DNA of 64,000 nucleotides. It comes from Chitinophaga sp. YR627. Lineage in GTDB: Bacteria > Bacteroidota > Bacteroidia > Chitinophagales > Chitinophagaceae. Below the pieces are notes generated by a model. The model was given only the letters and a program-made list of their open reading frames with translations, did not search any database and was not told where the DNA came from. The stretch spans positions 1 through 64,000 of the forward strand of contig NZ_FOUX01000008.1 in assembly GCF_900114995.1 (NCBI RefSeq). Reading direction: 5' to 3'. Shown piece after piece: positions 54,530-63,851 of this stretch. A program made the translations under genes and the position numbers. How positions within the stretch are numbered: the stretch's first letter is position 1; the number at the start of each line of letters is the position of its first letter.

Positions 54530-55789
54530 TTATCTCGGATCGCCCCAGAATGACAGTTCGGTAACGTTAAAGAAGTTGTTGGTCTGCGCCATGTTGGAAA
54601 CACATTCGAAACGCAGGTACCTCACTTTAGGCAGGTTCAGCGAGAAATTGTAACTGAAGCCTGCATTCCAGAACTGAAGGTCCGCATTGGAATACTGTGG
54701 GTTTGGTAAGCCGGATGGTTTGTCAGGCGCCGTAAAGAAACCCATATTGATCCAGCCTTTTGGCGTCATGCCGCCTACCGGTGGCAGGTGATTTTCATCC
54801 GGCATTGTTTCATCTTCCGGACTGTCCTCACGTCCCCATAATACCCATGTCCTTGGTGCGCCGGCCTGCCATAACCAGGTACCACTTCCATCTATACCTC
54901 TGTTCCAGATGGTATACCGGCTCAGTCGTGCAGCCTTGCCCATGTCAAATGTGATCACTGCCGGCCATACCAGGGGTTGTATTGGTTGTTCGGTGTGATA
55001 ACCAGGAGAGCCTGTATTGTTATTCCAGAGGTTCTCTATTGACCATCCGAAGCCTGTTCTGGCGTCTGTACCCAGCTGATAGCTACGGAACTGCGATTTG
55101 TCCATTTGCGCCTCATAAACAGGTGTAATAGTGGAAAGCAGTGTATCAGAGATATTACCCCACTGGTCAGTTACATACACACCGAATTTCTGTGGAATAG
55201 TATCATATCCGTGCAGACTGAACGAGATGGTATCTTTATCCGTATAGTTCTGCGCGATGATCTGATACTTGCTGGTCTGGTCCGGTGCAATAACAATGAT
55301 CCCCAGATTGGCTTTCGCTTTGTTGATCGCGTCTATCTGTACACCGCCAAAATCCTGGCGCATGGTGACAGTAGGACGTGATAACAGATAGGGTGGTGTA
55401 TCCGGATGTACTTTTACACTTACCGGTTCAGACGATACCTGTGCCCGGCTTACGACCCGTAATTCCACGTCATAGTCCTGGCTCTTTGCAAAGCCGCTGA
55501 CGGTAACACTGTCGGAATAATAAGAGGATTTGGTTTCCCTGCTCACCTTATCATTGATCTTGTAAGTAGCCTGTACATACAGGATATTGGATGATTTAGG
55601 CAACGTATAGGTGATATAGGCGCCTCCATTAAAGTTTACCACTTTTACATCTTTGACAGGATCAGGCCTGGTCATGTCAGTAGATACGATTTCGTTGTAA
55701 CCGTCAATCTCCTTACAGGAGAAAGGCAGTAAGCCTGATATAAAGAATAACAGCAGGAGCTGTTGTATATGACGCATTTTAAATTTCAT
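54530..55789 (-). CDS. surface lipoprotein, DUF4959/DUF5126/DUF5000
   Basis: 419 residues. Lipoprotein signal ending FISGLLPFSC (Cys about 25). By memory the order is DUF4959 (PVKDVKVVNFNGGAYITYTLP), DUF5126 (VYVTDQWGNISDTL) and a C-terminal DUF5000 discoidin-like module (TRGID-style strands, KVRYLRFECVSN, FNVTELSFWG). It is a paralogue-like partner of the next gene: both end in discoidin-type modules with parallel ELSFWG/EITFW endings. Likely a cell-surface glycan-binding protein that feeds the SusC/SusD pair upstream. Start at ATG 55789; a second ATG four codons in is possible. Confidence 0.83.
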   Translation of the reverse strand: MKFKMRHIQQLLLLFFISGLLPFSCKEIDGYNEIVSTDMTRPDPVKDVKVVNFNGGAYITYTLPKSSNILYVQATYKINDKVSRETKSSYYSDSVTVSGFAKSQDYDVELRVVSRAQVSSEPVSVKVHPDTPPYLLSRPTVTMRQDFGGVQIDAINKAKANLGIIVIAPDQTSKYQIIAQNYTDKDTISFSLHGYDTIPQKFGVYVTDQWGNISDTLLSTITPVYEAQMDKSQFRSYQLGTDARTGFGWSIENLWNNNTGSPGYHTEQPIQPLVWPAVITFDMGKAARLSRYTIWNRGIDGSGTWLWQAGAPRTWVLWGREDSPEDETMPDENHLPPVGGMTPKGWINMGFFTAPDKPSGLPNPQYSNADLQFWNAGFSYNFSLNLPKVRYLRFECVSNMAQTNNFFNVTELSFWGDPR

Positions 55790-55825
55790 ACCGTGAATGT
55801 TGTGTTGATCAATAGATGCGAAGCT

Positions 55826-57742
55826 TTACCAGTAAAGGGTCTGTACCAGGTTCGGATTCGTGAGCAGGTCATAGTCCTGAATAGGATAGAGATAGTTCCT
55901 TACACCGAAAACAGTCTGCTGTGCAATTCTCAGCTGATAGTAACCTTCCGTTGTTCTGTTGAACACATTCCATCCCTGCAGTGGCGTACTCAGTACATTC
56001 TGTAATTCTTTCCATCTGCGTAGATCCCATCCTGCCTGACCTTCGAATGCGGTTTCAATTCTTCTTTCCTGGTGAATGATACCACGTAATCCATCTTTGG
56101 TATTGTACTTATTCGGACTGGTAGAATACTGTGACCATGATTCCGCTACGCCTTTCAATCCCGCTCTTTCTCTTACCTTATCGATCCACTGGAGTGCATC
56201 ACCGCCTGGTCCGTTCACTTCATTCAGACACTCTGCATATAAGAGCCAGAGGCCGGTGAGGCGCATGAATGGCCAGGAGTAGTTCTGTTGTACGCTGGTC
56301 TGTCCGAAGGTCGTCTGATACGGTACCAGTTTCTTCGCCCAGTAGCCGGTCGCATTGTAACGCAGCTGGTCAGGTGGTGCTGCGAATCCGTTAACGGCAT
56401 TCACATAGTTCGGATTATTATCATCGAGGTTACCGGAACCAAACCATACGCTACCATCAAATGCAACATCTGCATAGTAACGGGGCTCGCGGTTGAAGTT
56501 ACCTTTTACTGTAGTATAGCCTTTTTTGATATAATATGCATGTGAGTCATCGCCTGCCTGTAATTTATAACGGTTCTTATAGTCAAAAGTCCTGTCTTCG
56601 CTGATAGGAACACCATTTTTACTGTAGAAGAGCTCTGACTGACCGATAGGCACAGAGAAGTTGGAGTATACGGCAAACACATTCGCAGCAGCATCAGCAG
56701 TGACTCTCGGAGAAGCCATATACTGCCAGCCAAACTGTGGGTTCAGTGTCCAGATCTGTTCAGGATTCCAGCTATCTACAAAAGCACCCTGTATGGTGAG
56801 CATTCTGCGTGTTTCGTCTGACATATGCACAATACCTCCGCTCAGTCTCAGCTGGTACAGGTTGGCACCCGCAGCTGCTGCGGCATCAATAGCTTCCCGG
56901 CAGGCGGTCGCCGCCAGTGTCCATTTGCTTTCGTCGTATGCCTGTGAGAAGAGGAGCGTACCGTCTTTTCTTTTCATGGCTACATAGTCACGGTTGCCAT
57001 TGAACAGCGGACTGGCAGCTGTTGCCAGTACTTCCGCTTTTACAGCCTTTGCGATCGTGGCACTGATACGTCCCTGTTCAGCAGCAAGGTTCTGTATCAC
57101 TGGTGGAAGATCAACGATCGCTTCATCCAGTAAGCGTACAACATAACTGAAGCAGGAGTCTACCGGTTGTTGTTTGATCCTTACATCTTCGATAGAAGCA
57201 TTCACCGGTAAGTTAACGTCTACGATAGGAATAGGACCATACATCCTGATCAGCCAGTAGTGAAAATAGGCCTTCAGGAATTTTGCTTCTGCTGCCCATC
57301 TCTTTCTTTGAAATTCAGGCAGATCAAGCGGGATGTGTACATTTTCCAGGAATATATTGCATTTACGGATGGCCTGCCACATATTCAGTCCCATGTTATA
57401 TCCATCCCAGTAGTTTAAAAGCGGATTGGCGCTGTTCTGTATGCCGCGCATGATACTGAAGCCGGCATCTCCACCGCCACCACCGAGTGTGGTCTGGTCC
57501 TGTAATGGATAAGGGAACATAACTTCACCGGAAGTAGTAAAGCCGGCATTACGGCGTATATCGGTCAGCGCCTGCATGGTCGCATAACATCCGAATAAGT
57601 AAGCCTGGGTTTCATTCGCGTTAGCGAACGCACTTTCCAGCGTAGCAACATCGTCAGGTACTACGTCCAGGTATTTGTTACAGGACGATAGCAGGCAGAT
57701 AGATAAAGCGGAGCTGATAAATATTTTTATGATCGTTTGCAT
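55826..57742 (-). CDS. SusD/RagB-type lipoprotein
   Basis: 638 residues from ATG 57742 (MQTIIKIFISSALSICLLSSC, Cys about 21); an in-frame TTG two codons upstream is less likely. TPR-rich SusD fold with the usual C-terminal signature (IIHQERRIETAFEGQAGWDLRRWKE), full length in contrast to the short SusD at 44192. It caps the SusC upstream, with a 10-base gap between them. Confidence 0.95.
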   Translation of the reverse strand: MQTIIKIFISSALSICLLSSCNKYLDVVPDDVATLESAFANANETQAYLFGCYATMQALTDIRRNAGFTTSGEVMFPYPLQDQTTLGGGGGDAGFSIMRGIQNSANPLLNYWDGYNMGLNMWQAIRKCNIFLENVHIPLDLPEFQRKRWAAEAKFLKAYFHYWLIRMYGPIPIVDVNLPVNASIEDVRIKQQPVDSCFSYVVRLLDEAIVDLPPVIQNLAAEQGRISATIAKAVKAEVLATAASPLFNGNRDYVAMKRKDGTLLFSQAYDESKWTLAATACREAIDAAAAAGANLYQLRLSGGIVHMSDETRRMLTIQGAFVDSWNPEQIWTLNPQFGWQYMASPRVTADAAANVFAVYSNFSVPIGQSELFYSKNGVPISEDRTFDYKNRYKLQAGDDSHAYYIKKGYTTVKGNFNREPRYYADVAFDGSVWFGSGNLDDNNPNYVNAVNGFAAPPDQLRYNATGYWAKKLVPYQTTFGQTSVQQNYSWPFMRLTGLWLLYAECLNEVNGPGGDALQWIDKVRERAGLKGVAESWSQYSTSPNKYNTKDGLRGIIHQERRIETAFEGQAGWDLRRWKELQNVLSTPLQGWNVFNRTTEGYYQLRIAQQTVFGVRNYLYPIQDYDLLTNPNLVQTLYW

Positions 57743-57752
57743 CTGCAATCAT

Positions 57753-60700
57753 TTATAAGTTGACATTGATACCAAAGTTGAACACCTTCTGGATAGGGTA
57801 GGCAAATCCTTGTCCCGCCTGTTCCGGATCCCACAGTTTGAAGCTGCTGAACGTGAAGAGATTCAGACCGCTGAAGTAAAGACGCATATTTCTGATATGC
57901 ATTTTTCTCGCGAAGTCTTTAGGAATGGTATATCCTATCTCCAGTGATTTCAGTCGCATGAAACTACCATCTCTCAGCCACCAGGTGCTTTGCTGCTGGT
58001 TGTTCAGGATGTCAGTAGTAGAAAGACGTGGCCAGAGTGCGTAGAGGTTCTGTTTTTCTTCTGACCAGTGGTCATCTGCATAAGCCTGCAGGATCTGTGC
58101 GTTGTTGATAAATGGTGCAGTACCGTATTTACCCCAGTATCTGTCATCCTCTGAAGTTGCATTGATAAAGAAAGATTCTCTGGCAAGACCCTGGAAGAAA
58201 GCATTCAGGTCGAAGTTTTTGTATCCGAAGGAGAAACCGAAACCATAGATGATCTGCGGAGTGGTCGGCAGACCAATAGGTACCTGATCGTCCTGATTGA
58301 TGATACCATCTTTATTTACATCCCTGTATTTGATATCGCCTCCGATTGGTAATGGAGAAGAACCGAATAACTGGGTAGGAGAGTTCGCAGCTTCTTTGTC
58401 ATCTACAAACAGTCGCTCAGCGATATAGCCGAATGGCTGGTTGATCGGACGGCCTGTCTGGAAGCGATAATCATATTTGTATTGTGGTTCTTCATAACGG
58501 CCGTACTTATTCGCAGTAGCGGTAAAGTTAGCCAGTATAGATACCCAGAAGTTCTTGTTGATGGTCTGTTTATAATTGATATTCAGATCAACGCCCTTCG
58601 CATAAGCGGTACCCACATTAGATTTAACCGCTGCTTCCAGTCCGTTGGTAACAGGGATATAACCGCGTTGCTGCAAGATGTTGTACCTGTATTCATGATA
58701 GATCTCTGCAGTAACATTCAGTTTATCAACGAATGTCAGTTCCGCGGCAAGGTTTGTTTTCCGGGCCGTTTCCCATGTTACACCGGGATTAGGATAGTTA
58801 CGGATAGTAGTACCATACAGTTTCACACTGTTGTTGGTACCGAATACCGCAGAAGGTCCGTTGACGTCATCCGGTTTAACATTGGACAGATAGTAGAACC
58901 GGGTGTTGTCGATATTATCATTGCCGACAAGACCATAACTACCTCTCAGCTTTAATCTGGTCAATATATTGGAGATCGGTCCTTTCCAGAACTTTTCATT
59001 GGACACTACCCAACCCGCACCGATCGTAGGGAAGAAGCCCCAACGATTCTGCATAGAGAAACGTTCAGAACCATTATAACCGAAGTTGAACTCCAGGAAG
59101 TATTTGGTGGCGTAGGAATAAGTCGCTCTACCTGCCAGACCAAGGTTACGGTAAGGCAGTGAATATTGTAATGATGGCTGGTTTGTTTCCGGATCATTTG
59201 CGTCCGCATTCAGCTTCTGCTGGCGGGTTGCGATGATGGCACTACTGATATTGTGTTTGCCGAAAGCACGAGCGTAATCGATTGAGCCCTGTAAGTAAAG
59301 AAAAGTGTTTACATCTTTATTACCAGGGTAGTAGCTAAGAAATTCCTGTGCGGAACCTGGCTGATTGTTCAACCATGTTAATGAATAAGTATTACTTGGC
59401 TGGTCGTAGTTAGCTACATCGTAATAGAAAGGCAGGTAAGATCTGGTCAGATCAAAATATGCGTAACGGTTGGTACTGAATAAGCCATGGAAGGCCAGTC
59501 CTTCTGTGATAAAGTTGAAGTTCTGATTAAGCTCGAACTGCGCAGACAATCTTGATTCTGAAAAGCTTTTATAGCCATACATAAGCGCAGCATAAGGATT
59601 GGATTGCAATCCGCCGGAAGTGGTCAGTGAGTTACCGAACAGGATATGTTTGGTCAGCAGGTTGGCGCTATCTGCCGGGAAATAGGCAGGAAATGCTACC
59701 GGACTGGTATGCAGCGCTCTGTCATACATATCGCTGGCCAGACCGGAACGGTCGCCGGTAATAGGACCGGTATATTCGTTGAAATTACCCCATAGACGAA
59801 CAACTGCTTCAGTGGTTTTTGTAAGTTTTACATTCACATTGGAACGAAGCTGATAGTTCTCAAACTTCATGGAAGAGTTAAAATTGTTCACCGGATTTAC
59901 CTGCAGGATCCCATTATCCCTGTCATAGGAACCTGCTATATAATACCTTGCGGCGTCTGTTCCCCCCTGTACGCTGAAATTCGCGCGTTGTGTGGTTGTC
60001 TGATCTTTGAATAGTGTTTTCATCCAGTCTACTGCCGGATATACATATGGATTGTGGCCCGGAGCCTTATCCATGGTTGCCTGTGTGTTGATGATGTCAT
60101 TCGGCGTGTAGAGCGGTGTTGCCAGTGGATTTCTGGTGGTCAGCGCTTCGTTATACAGTCGCATGTAAGTCACAGGATCTGCCAGTTTCACGGTCTGTGT
60201 AGGACGTGAAATAGAACGCTCATAACGGACATTTACATTCGCTTTACCTGCCCTACCTTCTTTGGTGGTCACCAGGATCACACCGTTGGCGCCTCTTGCT
60301 CCGTACAGTGCAGCAGCGCTGGCATCTTTCAGGATAGAGAAGCTGGCGATGTCATCTACCTGCAGACGTGCCAGGTCATTGGCGCTCAGTTCGATGTTGT
60401 CCACAAGGATAAGTGGACTCGCACTGTAACCAAACGTGGTTACGCCACGGATGAAAAAGTTGGAGTTGTCCAGACCGGGCTGGCCTCCGCGCTGAAAAGC
60501 GACCATCCCTGCAATCTGTCCTGCCATCGCATTCGTCAGGTTGCTGGATGGAATTTTTAATGCACCGGGATCGATCGATGTAACAGATCCCACTACTGCT
60601 TCTTTCCGCTGTTTGCGGCCGTAGGCAACCACTACTACTTCTTCTGCCTTGAATGTGGCTGGTTTCAGTACAAGGTTGATCACTTTGGTAGAAGCGTTAA

Positions 60701-60998
60701 CGCTGATGAACTGTTGTTCAAAACCCACGAAGGAAAACCGGAGCATTGTACCCGGTTCGACATCAAGGATGAACTTTCCAGTCTGGTTGGTCGACGTGGC
60801 GACGTTCTTCTTGTTTTCCGCGACGATGTTCACCCCTTCGAGTTTTGCTCCTGACGAATCGGTTATCGTACCTGTGACGGTGATTTTGGCCGGCTGTTGT
60901 GCAAATGCGTTGTAGGCAAAGAACGTGGAAAACAGCGTTAATAGGTATACGTGTTTTAGCGCCCCGGGTAACCGGGACATGGAGAGGATACGTGGCAT
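57753..60998 (-). CDS. SusC/RagA-type TonB-dependent transporter
   Basis: 1081 residues. Signal peptide about 1-33 (ending AYNAFAQ), CarboxypepD_reg-like domain (about 38-120, TGTITDSSGAKLEGVNIVAEN), a TonB-box-like EEVVVVAYG near 126-134, plug domain with FFIRGVTTFGYSASPLILVDNIE, and a large beta-barrel ending FGINVNL. It is the first gene of the PUL operon, from a consensus promoter at 61061-61091, divergent from the AraC regulator. Confidence 0.95.
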   Translation of the reverse strand: MPRILSMSRLPGALKHVYLLTLFSTFFAYNAFAQQPAKITVTGTITDSSGAKLEGVNIVAENKKNVATSTNQTGKFILDVEPGTMLRFSFVGFEQQFISVNASTKVINLVLKPATFKAEEVVVVAYGRKQRKEAVVGSVTSIDPGALKIPSSNLTNAMAGQIAGMVAFQRGGQPGLDNSNFFIRGVTTFGYSASPLILVDNIELSANDLARLQVDDIASFSILKDASAAALYGARGANGVILVTTKEGRAGKANVNVRYERSISRPTQTVKLADPVTYMRLYNEALTTRNPLATPLYTPNDIINTQATMDKAPGHNPYVYPAVDWMKTLFKDQTTTQRANFSVQGGTDAARYYIAGSYDRDNGILQVNPVNNFNSSMKFENYQLRSNVNVKLTKTTEAVVRLWGNFNEYTGPITGDRSGLASDMYDRALHTSPVAFPAYFPADSANLLTKHILFGNSLTTSGGLQSNPYAALMYGYKSFSESRLSAQFELNQNFNFITEGLAFHGLFSTNRYAYFDLTRSYLPFYYDVANYDQPSNTYSLTWLNNQPGSAQEFLSYYPGNKDVNTFLYLQGSIDYARAFGKHNISSAIIATRQQKLNADANDPETNQPSLQYSLPYRNLGLAGRATYSYATKYFLEFNFGYNGSERFSMQNRWGFFPTIGAGWVVSNEKFWKGPISNILTRLKLRGSYGLVGNDNIDNTRFYYLSNVKPDDVNGPSAVFGTNNSVKLYGTTIRNYPNPGVTWETARKTNLAAELTFVDKLNVTAEIYHEYRYNILQQRGYIPVTNGLEAAVKSNVGTAYAKGVDLNINYKQTINKNFWVSILANFTATANKYGRYEEPQYKYDYRFQTGRPINQPFGYIAERLFVDDKEAANSPTQLFGSSPLPIGGDIKYRDVNKDGIINQDDQVPIGLPTTPQIIYGFGFSFGYKNFDLNAFFQGLARESFFINATSEDDRYWGKYGTAPFINNAQILQAYADDHWSEEKQNLYALWPRLSTTDILNNQQQSTWWLRDGSFMRLKSLEIGYTIPKDFARKMHIRNMRLYFSGLNLFTFSSFKLWDPEQAGQGFAYPIQKVFNFGINVNL

Positions 60999-61060
60999 AA
61001 ACCAGTCTTTTGGGAAATTGTGTTAGTGAAAAATGCTATTTCATAAATGGAATTATCTGG

Positions 61061-61091
61061 CAAATCTATTTCATCACCTCTGCGGTGTAAA
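61061..61091 (-). promoter_or_regulatory. predicted promoter of the GH95 PUL operon
   Basis: Minus strand: TTTA (61091-61088) at -33, 19-base spacer, TAGATTTG (61068-61061), a perfect TAnnTTTG. It predicts a leader of about 57 bases before the susC ATG. Confidence 0.6.
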
Positions 61092-61187
61092 TAGCTAATT
61101 CGTCTATTTTGATGAATTATTCCACGATTATGTCGCGGGGAATAAGTATTTTTCAGTTACAAGAAACATCAAAACAAGAATCACGTT

Positions 61188-62108
61188 ATGGGGACTTTGA
61201 AGAGAAGGGACGGCTTCGAAGGAGAACAGTTAATAAGTCTCCCCGAGGCAGTCTGGAAAAACGCAATCAAAATCAATCCTGTATTGGGCCAGCTGTATAT
61301 TACCCATATCGGTTATTTTCCTAAAGCCGCCTTTCATTACAGAGACAGAGAGAAGGGCTGTATCGATAATATACTGATCTACTGTACGCATGGTAAAGGC
61401 TGGTATTCAATAGACGACAGGACATTCAAGGTCGGCATGAACGAATTTGTCATCATCCCTGCAACGGAGCTTCCTTTACGCTATGGATCCGATGATGAAA
61501 ACCCGTGGACTATTTACTGGGTGCACTTTACAGGCAAAGACATGGCCGCATTTAACCAGGGTTTCAGCATTGGTTTATATGACGGACCAAGGCATATTCA
61601 CAGAAATGAAAAAGGAATTCAGCTGTGGAATACGATGTTTCAATGCCTGAAAATGGGATTCGGAAAAGATAACCTGGGCAAAGCAAACCTGCATCTGTAC
61701 CACTTTCTGTCCACTTTCCTGTTCCCGGATAAAACACCCAGGGAGCGGGAACAGAGCCGTGACAGGATCAATGAAACGATCATCTACATGCAGCAGCATC
61801 TCACTGCTGTACTAACCGTAGAAGAGCTGGCACAGCTGGTGGAGCTGTCTCCATCTCACTTTTCCACGCTGTTTAAAAAGACGACCGGTATGTCGCCACT
61901 GAACTATTTCATTCACCTGAAGCTGCAACAGGCCTGTCTTTTACTGTATACTACAGATATGAAGATCAAGCAGGTCGGAGTGGCGATCGGCTATGATGAT
62001 CCTTACCATTTTTCAAGACTGTTCAAGAAGAGTATGCACGTCAGTCCGGAAAACTACCGGGGCATGCGCAGGAAGGATCATGGTGGTATGGATTGCCTCG
62101 TGTTGTGA
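61188..62108 (+). CDS. AraC-family transcriptional regulator
   Basis: 306 residues. N-terminal cupin-like sensing domain (about 40-160, ILIYCTHGKGWYSIDDRTFKVGMNEFVIIPA) and two helix-turn-helix motifs at the C-terminus (VEELAQLVELSPSHFSTLFKKTTG and IKQVGVAIGYDDPYHFSRLFKKSMHVSPENYRG). It is divergent from the PUL operon with a 189-bp gap and most likely activates it on sensing a fucose- or galactose-type sugar. Autoregulation is possible: an inverted repeat TTATTCC/GGAATAA (61117-61123 and 61139-61145) lies in the gap. Confidence 0.93.
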   Translation: MGTLKRRDGFEGEQLISLPEAVWKNAIKINPVLGQLYITHIGYFPKAAFHYRDREKGCIDNILIYCTHGKGWYSIDDRTFKVGMNEFVIIPATELPLRYGSDDENPWTIYWVHFTGKDMAAFNQGFSIGLYDGPRHIHRNEKGIQLWNTMFQCLKMGFGKDNLGKANLHLYHFLSTFLFPDKTPREREQSRDRINETIIYMQQHLTAVLTVEELAQLVELSPSHFSTLFKKTTGMSPLNYFIHLKLQQACLLLYTTDMKIKQVGVAIGYDDPYHFSRLFKKSMHVSPENYRGMRRKDHGGMDCLVL

Positions 62109-62356
62109 CATATATTATTATATATAAACAGCACATTTTTCAGTCAGATATTTTTTTAACCTGTTTAGATGTTTTTTTCTCTGGTCTATTGAAAGGCAAG
62201 ACCAGTAAAGGTTTCAGAGAAAATGAAATTGCAGCTGGTATGGTATTCAACTAGACCAGTAACGGGATGTCTATGATTGTTTAACGATTTAGTTTTATTT
62301 TGGTTGATGGAATCACCGGGGTATTTCCGGTGATAATAAATCTAACAGATTTAAAT

Positions 62357-62788
62357 ATGAAAAGGCTTTTCCTCAGTATGACATTTTTCCTGAGCCTGGT
62401 ATGCTCAGTTATTTTTGCACAGCAGCCTGCTAAGAAATTACGTGAAGGCACACATAATTTTACGCTGCAATGGATCAGCTGGGATAAACCCGGAAAGGTG
62501 CAGATAAAGAAACAAAAGGATGGTACCTATACCGTGAAGGGTGAACAACGTGGAGAAGATGGTGACTTTGTTACGATCGATGGTACGCTGACCGTTGTCA
62601 CTTTCGCAGAAATGACATTCACCGGTAAGATACAGACCAGATATGCGAACATTAACAAAGGAGAGGTCTGTGATAAAACAGGTACTTATCATTTCCTGGC
62701 AAAAGGTGCAAGAAAATACTGGCGTTTACAGGAGATGGATAATTGTGAAGGGAATAATGTAGTAGATTATGTTGATATCTATTTCTGA
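62357..62788 (+). CDS. small secreted protein, unknown
   Basis: 143 residues from ATG 62357 (MKRLFLSMTFFLSLVCSVIFAQ), with a clear signal peptide; an earlier in-frame start to 62300 would mask it. The mature protein is strand-rich: TLQWISWDKPGKVQIKKQKDGTY, TVKGEQRGEDGDFVTIDGTL and YHFLAKGARKYWRLQEMDNCEGNNVVDYVDIYF. Two Cys (CDKTG and NCEG) might pair. I have no family name; it looks like a small beta-sandwich. Its terminator is at 62809-62848. Confidence 0.72.
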   Translation: MKRLFLSMTFFLSLVCSVIFAQQPAKKLREGTHNFTLQWISWDKPGKVQIKKQKDGTYTVKGEQRGEDGDFVTIDGTLTVVTFAEMTFTGKIQTRYANINKGEVCDKTGTYHFLAKGARKYWRLQEMDNCEGNNVVDYVDIYF

Positions 62789-62808
62789 TAATTGAATGAA
62801 ATAACAGA

Positions 62809-62848
62809 TGCGCTGTTTGCAGATACATGCAGACAGCGCATTTTTTTT
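62809..62848 (+). terminator. intrinsic terminator after 62357-62788
   Basis: 8-bp stem TGCGCTGT/ACAGCGCA (62809-62816 and 62833-62840), a 16-base loop, eight T residues. Confidence 0.85.
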
Positions 62849-63223
62849 GTAGTATACAATAAGTGTAAATCAGTTGATAGTTGTTTTTTAATGATTGCCT
62901 GCAACCGGGATACAGCAACTTTTGGTATCTTTAAATGATGTGGAAATAGCGTATAACAGGAACAGCATTGCAGCAATCAATATTTACACTATAGTCTGAT
63001 GATAGTTACCCTTCGTTCGTCTTACGTAAAAAAGGCAGCATCAACGAAGCGTAAGTATAGAAAAGTACCTTATCAGTATAATTCTCAGTATCTCCATTGC
63101 AGTATCTCCCGTTTCCAGCTATCAGCATGTGTGAAATTCTGGTAATTAACCCCTGATACTATATCCCAAGACTTAATAAAAACCTAACATTAAAACCCGC
63201 GCCCGCCCCTTAGCTTTGCGTCA
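62849..63223. other. 375-bp gap upstream of the sigma factor
   Basis: No coding frame found. A 9-bp inverted repeat with arms 111 bp apart (AGTGTAAAT at 62862-62870, ATTTACACT at 62982-62990) is probably chance. The end has a very GC-rich run (63196-63210) and the TAGCTTTG element (63211-63218) right before the sigma ATG. Confidence 0.5.
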
Positions 63224-63787
63224 ATGGCACGCCAGTCTTTCGATGATAACCACTACCTGCAATTATTCATCTCCGGCAGCGAAGATGCATTTGATGCTAT
63301 CTTCAAACGTTATTATGAAGGATTATTGCAGTTTGCCAAGGTACTCCTGCCATATCCTACAGACGAGGCAGAAGATATTGTAGCTGAAATGTTCTGTACC
63401 CTATGGCATAATCGTCGCCAGATAGACATTTCCACCACTTTAAGCGCTTATTTATATGTCTCTGTAAGAAACAGGGTATTTGACTATTACCGCAAACGCA
63501 AGACGATCTTTAACCTTCCTGAAGAGGTGTTGGCCGAAACAGCAGATGCTGGTTATCAACAACCTGATCACCAGTTAATGTATAAGGATATCACCTCACA
63601 TATTCAGTCGCTTGTCGCTCAGTTACCTCCTCAGATGCGGCTTGTATTTAAAATGCACAGATATGAAGGATTCAGCTATGATGAGATCGCAGGGCTGTTA
63701 AATATATCGCTGAATTCCGTTAAGACACACATGTTCCGCGCACTCAAATTCCTCAAGGCAGCCTATCCAATGTTACCAATATGTTAA
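63224..63787 (+). CDS. ECF RNA polymerase sigma factor
   Basis: 187 residues with sigma-70 region 2 (FDAIFKRYYEGLLQFAKVLL, then EAEDIVAEMFCTLWHN near 48-63, YLYVSVRNRVFDYYRKRK) and region 4 (LPPQMRLVFKMHRYEGFSYDEIAGLLNISLNSVKTHMFRALKFLK). It belongs to the Bacteroidota SigX-like group that regulates surface-glycan loci with a FecR anti-sigma encoded next. TAGCTTTG five bases before the ATG would be a -7 element only for a leaderless mRNA. A FecR-type frame starts 64 bases after its stop. Confidence 0.93.
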   Translation: MARQSFDDNHYLQLFISGSEDAFDAIFKRYYEGLLQFAKVLLPYPTDEAEDIVAEMFCTLWHNRRQIDISTTLSAYLYVSVRNRVFDYYRKRKTIFNLPEEVLAETADAGYQQPDHQLMYKDITSHIQSLVAQLPPQMRLVFKMHRYEGFSYDEIAGLLNISLNSVKTHMFRALKFLKAAYPMLPIC

Positions 63788-63851
63788 CTCGTTTTTTTCT
63801 GTCACGAGCAGGATCCGTCTTAACGTCCTTCTCTTTGTAAACGGAAAAATA

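Noticed and set aside
57735-57748. TGCAAACGAT at the susD start resembling the uronate operator
   Set aside because: Half-site only, overlapping the first codons of susD within an operon; it lacks the second half.
62862-62990. Inverted repeat AGTGTAAAT/ATTTACACT around 62.9 kb
   Set aside because: Nine bases with arms 111 bp apart in AT-rich DNA is easily chance, and no feature lies between.
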